Shown here: piece by piece, positions 1-8,814 of the stretch
How positions within the stretch are numbered: the stretch's first letter is position 1
Layout of the letters: every line of letters starts with the position of its first letter
Source of the DNA: Niastella sp.
Lineage (GTDB): Bacteria > Bacteroidota > Bacteroidia > Chitinophagales > Chitinophagaceae
Assembly: GCA_017744515.1 (NCBI GenBank)
Contig: JAGIBF010000002.1
Location: forward strand, 1-64,000
Reading direction: 5' to 3'
DNA length: 64,000 nt
Notes under the pieces: generated by a model
Database searches by the model: none
What the model saw: the letters and a program-made list of their open reading frames with translations, nothing else
Told to the model about the DNA's origin: nothing
Made by a program: the position numbers and the translations under genes

Positions 1-1
1 C

Positions 2-709
2 AGCTTTTTCATCTACAACCTGACTCAATGGAATGATCCCCGGATCAATATTCCTACATATGGTTCGGGTGCTCCTACCAAGACTAACCGTTGGGCCATC
101 GCTCCTGCACAGGGCAACTTCGTAGGTGTACCCAGTGGTTATCTGCCCGGACAGGACCCTGGCCAGAAAGCTTCCTTCTATTCCAATACTAATAACAGCG
201 GAGCCGGTCCTACATTGATGACCGATCCATTGACCGGCATGATACTGAATTATGCAGAAGTTAATTTCATGTATGCTGAAGCTGCTGTAAAAGGATGGAT
301 CAACGGCTCCGCCAAAACATTCTATGAAACCGGTGCTGATGCCAGCATTAAACTGTGGCTGCCCAACTGGCCCGATACTTCTACCAAGATCTATAACATC
401 CAGGATCACCTTGCCAATGCCGACATCGACTGGAACGATACTTATACGCAGGATCAAAAAATGGAACTGATCCACCTCCAGAAGTATTATGCATTGTTCC
501 TGGTGGATTTGCAGCAGTGGTTTGAATACCGCCGCACTGGTCACCCCAACCTGCCGAAAGGACCGGGCTTAAAGAACGGTGGTGTGATGCCAGCGAGAAT
601 GCCTTACCCGGTATATGTGCAATCTACCAACCCCACCAATTACAAACTGGCTGTTGCCAACCAGGGGCCTGACGTGATGTCGACGCAGGTATGGTGGCAG
701 AAACCGTAA
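2..709 (+). CDS. SusD/RagB-like lipoprotein, SusD-like_2 type (5'-truncated by window edge)
   Basis: The reading frame is open from base 2, so the start lies before the window; the ATG at 215 is internal. About 235 residues of the C-terminal part are visible. Features typical of the SusD-like_2 branch of RagB/SusD proteins are the WNDPRINIP segment, NFVGVPSG, and the helix EVNFMYAEAAVKGW followed by an internal 'ASIKLW' helix. These outer-membrane surface lipoproteins form the lid of a SusC transporter and bind the incoming substrate; its SusC partner should lie upstream, outside the window. It is followed 43 bp later by the DUF5689 lipoprotein gene on the same strand, so the two are probably co-transcribed. 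The substrate cannot be read from the fragment. Confidence 0.85.
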   Translation, partial: SFFIYNLTQWNDPRINIPTYGSGAPTKTNRWAIAPAQGNFVGVPSGYLPGQDPGQKASFYSNTNNSGAGPTLMTDPLTGMILNYAEVNFMYAEAAVKGWINGSAKTFYETGADASIKLWLPNWPDTSTKIYNIQDHLANADIDWNDTYTQDQKMELIHLQKYYALFLVDLQQWFEYRRTGHPNLPKGPGLKNGGVMPARMPYPVYVQSTNPTNYKLAVANQGPDVMSTQVWWQKP

Positions 710-752
710 GAAAATACAGTTAACACAAACTGCAGTTACAAAAAACAGAACA

Positions 753-2276
753 ATGAAAAAGATCACTTTATATACGCTCTTTTTGCTGCCGCTGGTCTCA
801 TTATGGGGCTGTAAAAAGGACAGCTACCCCGGTGGAGAAATAAGCCCTTATATATCATTGTACGACGTAAGGAATATATACAAGGGTGTTGATGTGACGC
901 TTACTCAAGAAAACATGCTCGGTTCTACTTCTCTTGCCTGTATGGTCGTATCCGATCACTCCGGTGGCAACCTGCCTGCCGGTCTGCTGGTGGTACAGGA
1001 TATGCGCCGCCTCAATTTCCTGCGCGGCATTTCCATTGCGCTGGGTGCAGAAGCAGCTACTTACAAGCCGGGTGACTCCCTGCTGATCAAAATAGAGGGT
1101 GCTACGCTGAAAAGAACAGATGGCATCCTGCAACTGGCTAACCTGCCAGCCGGCGCCATCACTAAAGTATCTTCCGGTAATCCTTACCTGGCTTTGCGCG
1201 TACCCTCCAGCTTTATATTGAGCAAGCCGGGCGACTATGAAAGTGTGTTGTCGGTTATCGTAAAAGGCGGCTTCGATCCGCTGCCTGCTCCCGGCGATGT
1301 ATTGTCGGGCGACAAACTGCTGAATGACGGGTTTGGCAATATCACCTTGCACACTGCAGCCAATGCCAGCTTTGCCAACACCGCAGCTCCTGTGCTGGCT
1401 AATTTTTACGGTATCGTATTCAATACGCCTACCGGTAAAGATTCAGTGACTCCCCGCTTTCACCTACGCACTGCTAACGATGTAGTGGTACTCAGTTCTG
1501 TTATCGAAATTCCTCCTGTGATCATTACCGGCTTTATGGCCGATGTAGCTGGTGGTGACGGTAATTACGAATATATTCAGCTGATGGCTACCAGGGATAT
1601 CAATTTTGCTACTACGCCATTCTCTGTGGTGGTTACGAATAACGCAGGTGCTTCTGCGCCGGGCGGCTTCCCTTCCAATGGATGGGGCACCGGCAACCAG
1701 CGTACTTTCAAATTCAACCTTACTACAGGTACTGCAGCCAAAGGCACTTACTTCTATGTTGGCGGCAGCAACAAAAGGATCAATGGCGCCAGCTCTACCA
1801 GCATGAGCACTTCCAACTGGATCAGGGCATTCGATTATGTAAATAACAACGGGGATGGTTTTGGCGCCAAGACCGGTGGCCTGTTTGCCAATAGCGGCAA
1901 CGCTTCCGGCCTTGCCGTATTTGAAGGCACCACGGTCGACCTCAACACCAGGCCTGTGGATGTGATGTTCGTATCGAGCGGCGGTAGCCTGTTCACAGCA
2001 GGACCACCCATGCAGGGATACCGGATCACCAATACCGACTGGTATGATGTTAAAAACCCCATCACGCTGGTTGATCAGCCTTTTTACAGACAAGGTTCCA
2101 ATACACTCAGCCTTACCTACCCTACTGCCGACCAGGGATATTTCCAACTACTGGGTGGCGAGTACAATCTTTCATTGGGAAGATGGACAAAGGCACGCAC
2201 TCAAACCAATCTTCAGCTCACCAAGCAATCGCTGGTTACGGAGATTGAAGGAGAGACAGCGACGAAGCTGAAATAA
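753..2276 (+). CDS. DUF5689-type surface lipoprotein
   Basis: 507 residues. The N-terminus is a lipoprotein signal (hydrophobic stretch then LWGC, lipidated Cys at residue 20). Residues about 35-200 resemble the DUF5689 domain: a beta-rich OB-like region with YKGVDVTL, 'MVVSDHSGGNLPAGLLVVQD', and GDSLLIKIEGATLKR. The rest is beta-rich, Gly/Asn/Thr-rich and not assignable. Proteins of this family commonly sit directly behind SusC/SusD pairs in Bacteroidota and are thought to be accessory surface-binding lipoproteins; that role is inference from context. It lies between a SusD-like gene (43 bp upstream) and a phosphoesterase gene (138 bp downstream). Confidence 0.75.
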   Translation: MKKITLYTLFLLPLVSLWGCKKDSYPGGEISPYISLYDVRNIYKGVDVTLTQENMLGSTSLACMVVSDHSGGNLPAGLLVVQDMRRLNFLRGISIALGAEAATYKPGDSLLIKIEGATLKRTDGILQLANLPAGAITKVSSGNPYLALRVPSSFILSKPGDYESVLSVIVKGGFDPLPAPGDVLSGDKLLNDGFGNITLHTAANASFANTAAPVLANFYGIVFNTPTGKDSVTPRFHLRTANDVVVLSSVIEIPPVIITGFMADVAGGDGNYEYIQLMATRDINFATTPFSVVVTNNAGASAPGGFPSNGWGTGNQRTFKFNLTTGTAAKGTYFYVGGSNKRINGASSTSMSTSNWIRAFDYVNNNGDGFGAKTGGLFANSGNASGLAVFEGTTVDLNTRPVDVMFVSSGGSLFTAGPPMQGYRITNTDWYDVKNPITLVDQPFYRQGSNTLSLTYPTADQGYFQLLGGEYNLSLGRWTKARTQTNLQLTKQSLVTEIEGETATKLK

Positions 2277-2278
2277 AT

Positions 2279-2370
2279 GTGAGACGTGAAAGGTGAGACG
2301 TGAGACTGGCAAATGCTTTATCTCGCGGCGCACCTTTCGCATTTCTGATCTCACTTTTCGCTTCTCACAT
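2279..2370. repeat. Intergenic inverted/direct repeat (GTGAGA-type)
   Basis: Direct copies of GTGAGACGTGA (2279-2307) are followed about 40 bp later by the inverted form TCTCACTTTTCGCTTCTCAC (2350-2369). The whole can fold as a long imperfect hairpin in the gap before the phosphoesterase gene. No gene or promoter was recognised inside it. Confidence 0.6.
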
Positions 2371-2414
2371 CTTGCGCATAACAATCATCACAGTAAGCAA
2401 ACACATTATTTTCT

Positions 2415-3896
2415 ATGCTCAACAGAAGAAACTTTCTTAAAAACTTTGGCCTTGCAGGTGCTGCGTTTTCCGCGCCCACGATGATCGCTCAGGCTGCCGG
2501 CACTTCATTCATTACCGGTCTTGCATTGAAAGGACGTGTGCAAGCCAATGGTACCGGTATTAGCGGCGTAGCCGTAACCGACGGTTTCACAATAACCATT
2601 ACCGATAAAAAAGGGAACTATACTCTTAACACTCATTCGGCGGCAGAGTTTGTATACATCAGCCTGCCTGCAGGATATGCTTTTCCCAACAACAAAGGAA
2701 TTGCACAATTCTACCAACCCATTACACAAAAGGAGGGTTCTTTCAAGGCCGACTTCAGCCTGGAGAAACTTAGTGTTGATGATACCAAACACAACTTCGT
2801 GGTATGGGCCGATACACAGATCATTTCCAAGAAGGATGCCGAATTGCTCAAAACACAATCAGCGCCTGACCTGAAGCAACTGGTAGCAGCCTATCCTACA
2901 AACACGTTGTTCCATGGCGTTGGTTGTGGCGACCTCGTGTGGGACCACTTCGAATTGTTCGACGATTACAGAGAAGCGGTCGACATTGCCGGCATTCCTT
3001 TCTTCAACGTGATCGGTAATCATGATATGGATATCGATGGTGGCTCAGATGATGTATCGGCGAGGACCTTCAAAAAGCAATTCGGTCCTACTTACTATTC
3101 TTACAATCGCGGCAAAGTGCATTATGTGGTACTCGACAACGTATTCTTCATTGGTACTGCCAAGAAATACATTGGCTACCTCACGGAGACTCAGCTACGC
3201 TGGCTGGAGCAGGACCTTGCGCTCGTGAAGCCTGGCTCTACCGTGGTGGTGAGCAACCACATTCCTACCGACACCGGCAACCAGCGCAGGAATAAGCTGG
3301 CAGAAGAAGCTATCGGTGGCACAGTGGCCAACAGGAATCAGCTGTATAAACTGTTGAAGAATTATAAAGTGCATATCATGTCGGGCCACACGCATGTGAA
3401 TGAGAAGTGGGAGAAAGACAACCTAATGGAGCACGTGCACGGCACTGTGTGCGGCGCCTGGTGGACCGGACCTATCTGCAGTGATGGTACTCCCAATGGT
3501 TATGGCGTGTATGAAGTGGATGGTGACGACATCAAATGGTACTACAAATCAACCGGTAAAGAGAAGGACCACCAGTTGCGCATTTATGGCAAAGGCAAGC
3601 TGGCTACCGCGCCCGATGAAATTGCCGCCAACGTATGGAACTGGGACCCAAAATGGAAAATAGAATGGTGGGAAGATGAAGTGGCCAAAGGCGCCATGGA
3701 GCAGCGTGTTGAACTGGACCCCTGGTCGGTAGAGCTGCACGGCGGACCGCAACTGCCCAAGAAGCACAAGTTTGTAGAACCTACCCTAACCGATCATCTT
3801 TTCTTTGCCAAGCCCTCTCCCACGGCCAAGAAGATCACGGTAAAGGCAACGGACAGGTTTGGGAATGTGTTTACGGAGACGCTTCAACTGGCATAA
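2415..3896 (+). CDS. Tat-exported calcineurin-like metallophosphoesterase
   Basis: 493 residues. The N-terminus carries a twin-arginine motif (NRRNFLK) and a short hydrophobic segment, so export by Tat is predicted. Residues about 30-110 look like the beta-sandwich N-terminal domain seen in this family (MetallophosN type). The catalytic domain then shows the metallophosphoesterase blocks: WADTQ (DxQ in place of the usual DxH), GCGDLVWD, GNHD, SNHIP and GHTH. The last ~130 residues match the C-terminal MetallophosC region. A dinuclear metal centre and phosphoester hydrolysis in the periplasm are expected; the substrate is unknown. It is the last gene of the SusD/DUF5689 operon and ends at a strong terminator. 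The DxQ variant is common in this subgroup and is not taken as a defect. Confidence 0.85.
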   Translation: MLNRRNFLKNFGLAGAAFSAPTMIAQAAGTSFITGLALKGRVQANGTGISGVAVTDGFTITITDKKGNYTLNTHSAAEFVYISLPAGYAFPNNKGIAQFYQPITQKEGSFKADFSLEKLSVDDTKHNFVVWADTQIISKKDAELLKTQSAPDLKQLVAAYPTNTLFHGVGCGDLVWDHFELFDDYREAVDIAGIPFFNVIGNHDMDIDGGSDDVSARTFKKQFGPTYYSYNRGKVHYVVLDNVFFIGTAKKYIGYLTETQLRWLEQDLALVKPGSTVVVSNHIPTDTGNQRRNKLAEEAIGGTVANRNQLYKLLKNYKVHIMSGHTHVNEKWEKDNLMEHVHGTVCGAWWTGPICSDGTPNGYGVYEVDGDDIKWYYKSTGKEKDHQLRIYGKGKLATAPDEIAANVWNWDPKWKIEWWEDEVAKGAMEQRVELDPWSVELHGGPQLPKKHKFVEPTLTDHLFFAKPSPTAKKITVKATDRFGNVFTETLQLA

Positions 3897-3990
3897 CACG
3901 AATTATAGCTAATTACACGAATTGGAGGTGTTGGCTTATAGCCAACACCTTTTGTTTTTTAATTCATATAAATTCGTGTAATTCGTGTAG
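3897..3990. repeat. ACACGAATT repeat pair flanking a terminator
   Basis: The motif AATTACACGAATT occurs at about 3910-3923 and in inverted form (AATTCGTGTAATTCGTGT) at 3971-3988, bracketing the terminator hairpin. The same motif recurs at 36591-36655, marking it as a dispersed intergenic repeat. Confidence 0.6.
3926..3960 (+). terminator. Intrinsic terminator after the phosphoesterase gene
   Basis: A perfect 11-bp stem (AGGTGTTGGCT at 3926-3936, AGCCAACACCT at 3940-3950) has a 3-nt loop and is followed by TTTGTTTTTT. It ends the SusD/DUF5689/phosphoesterase transcript. Confidence 0.9.
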
Positions 3991-4009
3991 CAAACAACCA
4001 ACCAAGATA

Positions 4010-5044
4010 ATGGCCGAAAACCGGGAAGTCACCATTTACGACATCGCCAAGCACCTTAACATCTCCGCCGCTACGGTGAGCAGGGGCCTGAAGAACAGCC
4101 CCTCTGTCAATAAAAACACCCGGAAGAAGATTGCCGAAGCCGCCGTAGAATTGGGTTACCAGTCCAACACCTTTGCCAGCAGCCTCCGAAGCAAAAGCAC
4201 CCACACGCTGGGTGTACTGGTGCCACGCCTCAACAGTTATTTCATGTCTTCTGTGCTGGCAGGCATGGAAAACGCCGCCAACAGGCATGGGTACAACCTG
4301 ATCATTGCCCAGTCGCTGGAAGATGCAGAAAAGGAAAAGCAGAATGCTTCTACCATGTTCAACAAGCGGGTGGATGGGCTGCTGATCTCGCTTTCTTATG
4401 ATACGCAGAACATCAACCACCTGGAGCCTTTCTTCAAACGCAAGATACCAGTGGTGTTCTTCGATCGTGTTCATCCGCATACCGCCAGCACTTCTATTGT
4501 CATCGACAACTATGGTGCTGCCTATAATATCACTAAACACCTGATCGACCAGGGGTGCCGCCGCATTATGCACCTCGGCGGCAACGTGCTCAGGAATGTT
4601 TACAAGGAACGTTTCGATGGTTACCGGCAGGCGCTGAAAGATCACGACTTGCCCTTCCAGGAGAAATTACATTTTGTGAGTACGCTGTCGGAAAAGGCGG
4701 GTGAAGATGCAGCGAAGCATATTCTTAATCTCGCTCCGGCAAAACGGCCTGATGCCGTGTTCTCCGCCAATGATACTGCTGCCGTTTATTGTATGATCGC
4801 GCTCAAAAATGCAGGGCTTCGTATTCCTGAAGATGTGGCCTTTGCCGGTTTCAATAACGATCCCATTAGCAAGGTCATCGAGCCTAACCTTACTACTGTT
4901 GATTATTCAGGTGATACTATGGGCAATGCTGCCGTCACCAACCTCATCAACCACCTTAAAGGGATCAGTAATCTTTACAGTACCAATTCTATTACGCTTC
5001 GGGCTGATCTGATTATAAGAGCGTCTTCGCTGAAGAAAAAGTAG
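4010..5044 (+). CDS. LacI-family transcriptional regulator
   Basis: 344 residues, the usual LacI/PurR length. The N-terminal helix-turn-helix reads VTIYDIAKHLNISAATVSRG, followed by a hinge helix (NTFASSLRSKSTHTLGVLVP) and a periplasmic-binding-protein-like sugar-binding domain with DGLLISLS, VVFFDRV, DNYGAAYNITKHLI and the C-terminal FNNDPISKVIEPNLTTVDY. It is close in sequence to the second LacI protein of this window (14365-15399), so the two are paralogues. It sits just after the phosphoesterase terminator and converges on uxuA. No operator copy of the 14193 type was found at its own promoter. The effector is unknown; a sugar or uronate is likely given the neighbours. Confidence 0.92.
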   Translation: MAENREVTIYDIAKHLNISAATVSRGLKNSPSVNKNTRKKIAEAAVELGYQSNTFASSLRSKSTHTLGVLVPRLNSYFMSSVLAGMENAANRHGYNLIIAQSLEDAEKEKQNASTMFNKRVDGLLISLSYDTQNINHLEPFFKRKIPVVFFDRVHPHTASTSIVIDNYGAAYNITKHLIDQGCRRIMHLGGNVLRNVYKERFDGYRQALKDHDLPFQEKLHFVSTLSEKAGEDAAKHILNLAPAKRPDAVFSANDTAAVYCMIALKNAGLRIPEDVAFAGFNNDPISKVIEPNLTTVDYSGDTMGNAAVTNLINHLKGISNLYSTNSITLRADLIIRASSLKKK

Positions 5045-5047
5045 GGT

Positions 5048-5132
5048 CATCCCGCTGGTGCGGGACAAGCTCTACGGCGCCGCATGGCACACCGTAATGT
5101 GTTTCTACAAAGCTATAGCCCCTAAATGGGCT
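5048..5132. repeat. CCCGC-hairpin intergenic element, copy 1
   Basis: CCCGCTGGTGCGGGACAAGC (5051-5070) and CTCTACGGCGC are followed by TACAAAGCTATAGCCCCTAA. The same order of motifs recurs at 44828-44908, and the CCCGC-hairpin part alone at 34747-34778 and inside the element at 8731-8792. Confidence 0.65.
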
Positions 5133-5157
5133 TAAAGGCGTTACCGAGAATAACGTC

Positions 5158-5212
5158 AGGGTGAGCCGCCCTTGCCACCTGGCATAGGCTATGCTGCAGG
5201 GCGAACCACCCT
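5158..5212. repeat. GGGTGAGCCGCC palindromic element, copy 1
   Basis: AGGGTGAGCCGCCC (5158-5171) pairs imperfectly with GGGCGAACCACCCT (5199-5212). It is one of five such intergenic hairpins in the window (also 6519, 8731, 25538 and 47134). Confidence 0.7.
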
Positions 5213-5219
5213 AAAACAA

Positions 5220-5324
5220 CCCTTCGACAGGCTCAGGGTGACAACTTAGGCTCAGGGTGACAACATACTTACAGGAGTGACAACATACTTACAGGAGTGA
5301 CAACTTGATCTACAGGGTGACAAC
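5220..5324. repeat. CGACAGGCTCAGGGTGAC element with ~20-bp tandem tail
   Basis: The dispersed motif CGACAGGCTCAGGGTGAC lies at 5225-5242. From 5238 the word GTGACAAC repeats five times at a 19-20 bp period (5238, 5257, 5277, 5297, 5317), running up to the stop codon of uxuA. Confidence 0.75.
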
Positions 5325-6493
5325 TAATCAACCAGCGATCTGGATATTCCCATTTGCAATCCGCGCAGCTCGGCCAGTCCTTTCAGGCGACCGATGGCCG
5401 AATAACCGGGATAGGTGGTCTTATTCAAATCATCCAACATCTGGTGTCCATGATCGGGTCTTACCGGTAAAGAAACATTGCGTTGCCTCATCAGCAATAA
5501 AAGTTCGCGTACGATGGTAAACATATCGGCATCGCCGCCTAAGTGGTCGGCTTCAAAGAAGTTGCCATTCGCATCTCGTTTGGTATTGCGCAGGTGAAGG
5601 AAGTGAATGTGTTGCCCCAACCTTTTGATGATGCCTACGAGGTCATTATCGGCCCTTACTCCCAGCGAGCCGGTGCAATAACACAGCCCGTTGGCCGGAG
5701 AAGGGACAGCCTGTATAATGTCGGCAATGTCTTGTTCCGAGCTTACCACGCGTGGCAGTCCCAGCACAGCATAGGGAGGGTCATCGGGGTGGATGGCCAT
5801 CTTCAGGTGTAGCTTTTCCGCCACCGGTACTACCTCGCGTAAGAAATAGATCAGATTCTCTTTTAGTTTCCCGGTACTGATCCCTTTGTAAGAGTCCAAT
5901 GCCGCCAATACTTCCTCCGGCGTAAAACGCCCCATGCTGCCTGGCAATCCCAGCAGGGCATTATTAAATACCTGCTCTTTTTCTTCCTCACTGCGTGTTG
6001 CCATCCAATCAATGGCCGCAGCGATCTCAGGGAGTTCATAATCTTTTTCAGCACCCGGTCTTTTCAACATATACAGGTCGAACGCTACAAAGGCCAGCCG
6101 CTCGAAGTAAAGGGCTTTAGCACCGTTGGGCAGCGTGTAGCTGATATTGGTGCGCAACCAATCCAGTACCGGCATAAAGTTGTAGGTGATCACTTTGATG
6201 CCGCAGGCTGCGAGGTTTTCAAGACTTATCTTATAGTTTTCAATGTGCAGCAGGTAATTGCCCCTGCCCTTCTTGATGTCATCACTTACCGGCAGGCTCT
6301 CTACTACCGTCCAGGTCATCCCTTCTGCTTCGATCATCGATTGGCGGAGTTGTATTTCTTCTACTGTCCACACATCGCCTACGGGAATATGGTGCAGCGC
6401 AGTGACCACACCGGCGCATCCTGACTGACGGATATCTCTTAAGTTAACTATATCATGCGGCCCAAACCACCGCATTGTTTCATGCATCAACAT
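5324..6493 (-). CDS. uxuA: Mannonate dehydratase UxuA
   Basis: 389 residues, the normal family length. It catalyses D-mannonate to 2-keto-3-deoxy-D-gluconate plus water in the cytoplasm, a step of D-glucuronate degradation. The family signature at the N-terminus (MRWFGPHDIVNLRDIRQSG) and the block VVTALHHIPVG are plain, as are the later 'MAIHPDDPP', GLCYCTGSLG, HFLHLRN and VRPDHGHQMLDD segments that carry the metal ligands. Starts are possible at 6493, 6487 or 6475; MRWFG is usually within ten residues of the start. It follows the GH67 alpha-glucuronidase gene on the same strand, with a palindromic repeat in between. That pairing fits the use of uronate released from xylan. The glucuronate isomerase gene is not in the window. 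Confidence 0.95.
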   Translation of the reverse strand: MLMHETMRWFGPHDIVNLRDIRQSGCAGVVTALHHIPVGDVWTVEEIQLRQSMIEAEGMTWTVVESLPVSDDIKKGRGNYLLHIENYKISLENLAACGIKVITYNFMPVLDWLRTNISYTLPNGAKALYFERLAFVAFDLYMLKRPGAEKDYELPEIAAAIDWMATRSEEEKEQVFNNALLGLPGSMGRFTPEEVLAALDSYKGISTGKLKENLIYFLREVVPVAEKLHLKMAIHPDDPPYAVLGLPRVVSSEQDIADIIQAVPSPANGLCYCTGSLGVRADNDLVGIIKRLGQHIHFLHLRNTKRDANGNFFEADHLGGDADMFTIVRELLLLMRQRNVSLPVRPDHGHQMLDDLNKTTYPGYSAIGRLKGLAELRGLQMGISRSLVD

Positions 6494-6518
6494 ACGCTTG
6501 TGTTCTTTTTACTAGCTC

Positions 6519-6572
6519 AAGGTGAGCCGCTCTTCCCTGTTGCCAAAGCCGCGCAGCAGAGCGACCCACCTT
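6519..6572. repeat. GGGTGAGCCGCC palindromic element, copy 2
   Basis: AAGGTGAGCCGCTC (6519-6532) and GAGCGACCCACCTT (6559-6572) are inverted repeats with two mismatches. They fill the gap between the GH67 and uxuA genes. Confidence 0.7.
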
Positions 6573-6578
6573 TTAGCT

Positions 6579-8648
6579 TTATGGTATTCTTTTAATAAAT
6601 TCATTGGCCCTGATCTCGTCGAGGTTATTCAACGGCCGTTCAAGGTCATAAGGTATGGGCATGCGGCTGAATTGCTGAAAATACAGCAGGCAGGCATCTT
6701 TCCATATTACAGCATCGCTGCTTTGTGTACGCAATTTGCGCTGTACTGCCTGGAAGCGAAAGCTGTCTACATAAGGTTGGACCCTGTCCCATATCTTTTG
6801 AAACTCCCGTACCTGGCGTATGCCTTTATCATAATGTACACAAATCTCATCCCATAGGGTGCGGCCGCTTTTCATTTTATAGTCCCATGGCAAATGGTGG
6901 AACCAAAGTAAGAACATATCCGGGCAGGTTGCCGGATCGTTCAACTGCGAAGCCAGTGGCTCACGATACTGGCTAACTGCATCGCTGCCTTTTTTGGTAC
7001 GGTCGAAGCCGACACCATTGGTACTCGCCTGGTGATAATAGGGCGGCGTCCAGTCGGGTCGCATCTTTTCAGGCGCCCACCAGGGGCCTGGGCCATAATG
7101 TCCGTTGGCAGACATGATGTGGTGAAAGCCCAACGGTGTCATGTAATTCACTACTGCTTCCCTGCTTTCGAGCATCATTCTTTTTACAGGCACCAGGAAA
7201 TTCTCTCTCCAGTCGCCTGAGTAAAGTGAAGATCCAGTATTGGCAGATGCAAGGGGATGAAAAGTGAGCCTGATCCATTCATCGGCTATCTGATCGCTTT
7301 TGAGGTTATTGTTCCAGGCAAGGCGTCCGAATGCATACCAGTTGGCCTGAGCAAAATCGTGTCCACACCAATTGGTATCCAATCCCACGTTGGATACGCC
7401 TGCCATAGCGGTGAGCTTTTGAGGATAGATACTGCCATCCGTACAACGCGCCACCGTGCTGCCTGCTCCTTCCTGCCAGGTATCGCTTTTAAGGCATTCT
7501 TCCCACATCGTTGACAAGAAAGCGAGGTGCGTAGAATGCCCGAGGTATTCCTGCGTTACCTGCATTTCGGCCATTACCGGTGTTTTCTTCATGGCGCCAA
7601 ACAACGGGCTGAAGGGTTCACGTGGTTGAAAATCTATCGGCCCATTCTTTACTTGTATGATCACATTGTCCCTGAACTGTCCATCCAGCGGCACGAATTC
7701 GTTGTAAGCTTGTTTTGCGCGATCTTTATCGTTGGGACTGTATACAAAGGCGCGCCACATCACGATGCCTCCGTAAGGTTTCAATGCATCGGCCAGCATG
7801 TTTGCGCCGTCTGCATGGGTGCGGCCAAAATCCTGCGGGCCAGGTTGTCCTTCACTGTTGGCTTTTACCAGGAAACCGCCAAAATCGGGTATCAGTGTAT
7901 ATACTTCCTTCACTTTATCCTTCCACCATTTTACTACTGCAGGGTCCAATGGATCGGATGTACTGATACCACCAATTACTTTGGGAGAAGAAAAATTAAC
8001 TGATAAATATGTTTTGATGCCATAGGGCCTTAATACAGCGGCCACAGCTTTCGCCCGGTTGAGGTAGTCAGGTGTCAATATCGAGGGGGAAGCGTTCACA
8101 TTGTTGATCGATGCGCCATTGATGCCAATGGATGCATTGGCACGGGCGTACTCCTGCCAGCGTGTTTTGTCTTGCTCCGTTACGGTAAACGGATCGTCTT
8201 TACGCCAGAAGATGGACATACCTGCATAGCCGCGCTCCACTGTTCCATTGAGGTTGTCCCAGTGGTTCAGTATCCTGATGTCGTAAGAGGGGTTACAAAT
8301 TTCATCCTGTACTGATTCGCCGGTTTGCTGACGGCGCAGCAGTTCATATACACCATACAGGATGCCGAGATCGGTATTGGCTTCTACTGCATTTGGTGTA
8401 AGCCGGAAGCCATCGGCTTTGAGCTTGTTGTTTTTTATGATCGTGAGGGTAACTGTGGCGTTTGCCTTTCCCTGCCATCCCTGTTGCAATTCCTGCTTTG
8501 CGATCGTGAGTGCCGGTGAGCTTTTTGCAGAGACGATGTTGACAGGCACAGCCGTTTTATCATTGCGCAACCAAAGGTCGTGACCATCCTGCGCTTTCAT
8601 CGTGAAAACGCTGCCAATCAGTAACAGGCTAAGGAAGAATGTTTTCAT
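6579..8648 (-). CDS. aguA: Alpha-glucuronidase, GH67
   Basis: 689 residues with a Sec signal peptide (first ~19 residues). GH67 enzymes remove 4-O-methyl-glucuronic acid from the non-reducing end of xylo-oligosaccharides by inversion. The family blocks are all present: GFLVKANSEGQPGP with E266 (the expected general acid), 'VKNGPIDFQPREPFSPLFG' with D339, and MAEMQVTQEYLGH with E367 (D339 and E367 correspond to the two carboxylates assigned as catalytic base). The domain order (N-terminal beta domain, TIM barrel, helical C-terminal region) is as expected. It is downstream of susC/susD on the minus strand and upstream of uxuA. The signal peptide indicates a periplasmic enzyme working on imported oligosaccharides. 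Confidence 0.96.
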   Translation of the reverse strand: MKTFFLSLLLIGSVFTMKAQDGHDLWLRNDKTAVPVNIVSAKSSPALTIAKQELQQGWQGKANATVTLTIIKNNKLKADGFRLTPNAVEANTDLGILYGVYELLRRQQTGESVQDEICNPSYDIRILNHWDNLNGTVERGYAGMSIFWRKDDPFTVTEQDKTRWQEYARANASIGINGASINNVNASPSILTPDYLNRAKAVAAVLRPYGIKTYLSVNFSSPKVIGGISTSDPLDPAVVKWWKDKVKEVYTLIPDFGGFLVKANSEGQPGPQDFGRTHADGANMLADALKPYGGIVMWRAFVYSPNDKDRAKQAYNEFVPLDGQFRDNVIIQVKNGPIDFQPREPFSPLFGAMKKTPVMAEMQVTQEYLGHSTHLAFLSTMWEECLKSDTWQEGAGSTVARCTDGSIYPQKLTAMAGVSNVGLDTNWCGHDFAQANWYAFGRLAWNNNLKSDQIADEWIRLTFHPLASANTGSSLYSGDWRENFLVPVKRMMLESREAVVNYMTPLGFHHIMSANGHYGPGPWWAPEKMRPDWTPPYYHQASTNGVGFDRTKKGSDAVSQYREPLASQLNDPATCPDMFLLWFHHLPWDYKMKSGRTLWDEICVHYDKGIRQVREFQKIWDRVQPYVDSFRFQAVQRKLRTQSSDAVIWKDACLLYFQQFSRMPIPYDLERPLNNLDEIRANEFIKRIP

Positions 8649-8678
8649 ATGAGATGCTTGTTTATTCTTTTGAACGCA

Positions 8679-8703
8679 CCCTTCGACAGGCTCAGGGTGA
8701 CAG
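8679..8703. repeat. CGACAGGCTCAGGGTGAC element, copy 2
   Basis: CGACAGGCTCAGGGTGAC lies just upstream of the GH67 start codon, next to the palindromic element at 8731. Confidence 0.7.
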
Positions 8704-8730
8704 CCGAAGGACTTAGATGACAGTTAAGTG

Positions 8731-8792
8731 TCGAAGGGTGAGCCGCTCCCGCTTGGGCGGGACAAGCTCTTGGAGGGCGACCCACCCTTCGA
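8731..8792. repeat. GGGTGAGCCGCC palindromic element, copy 3 (with nested CCCGC hairpin)
   Basis: TCGAAGGGTGAGCCGCTC (8731-8748) pairs with GAGGGCGACCCACCCTTCGA (8773-8792). The loop holds CCCGCTTGGGCGGGACAAGC, the hairpin unit seen alone at 5051 and 34750. Confidence 0.75.
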
Positions 8793-8814
8793 CGCCCAAG
8801 ATGCTGTTAAATAT

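Noticed and set aside
1464..2147. 227-residue minus-strand frame inside the DUF5689 lipoprotein gene
   Set aside because: Antisense to a well-supported gene with signal peptide; no recognisable domain.
2415..3896. Metallophosphoesterase with a broken active site (DxQ instead of DxH)
   Set aside because: The other metal-binding blocks are intact, and the Gln variant is a subgroup feature, so inactivation is not supported.
3959..4645. 228-residue minus-strand frame opposite the first lacI gene
   Set aside because: Antisense to a full-length LacI protein; composition and lack of motifs mark it as a shadow.
5238..5324. Possible CRISPR array
   Set aside because: Degenerate 20-bp tandem copies without unique spacers; grown from a dispersed repeat.
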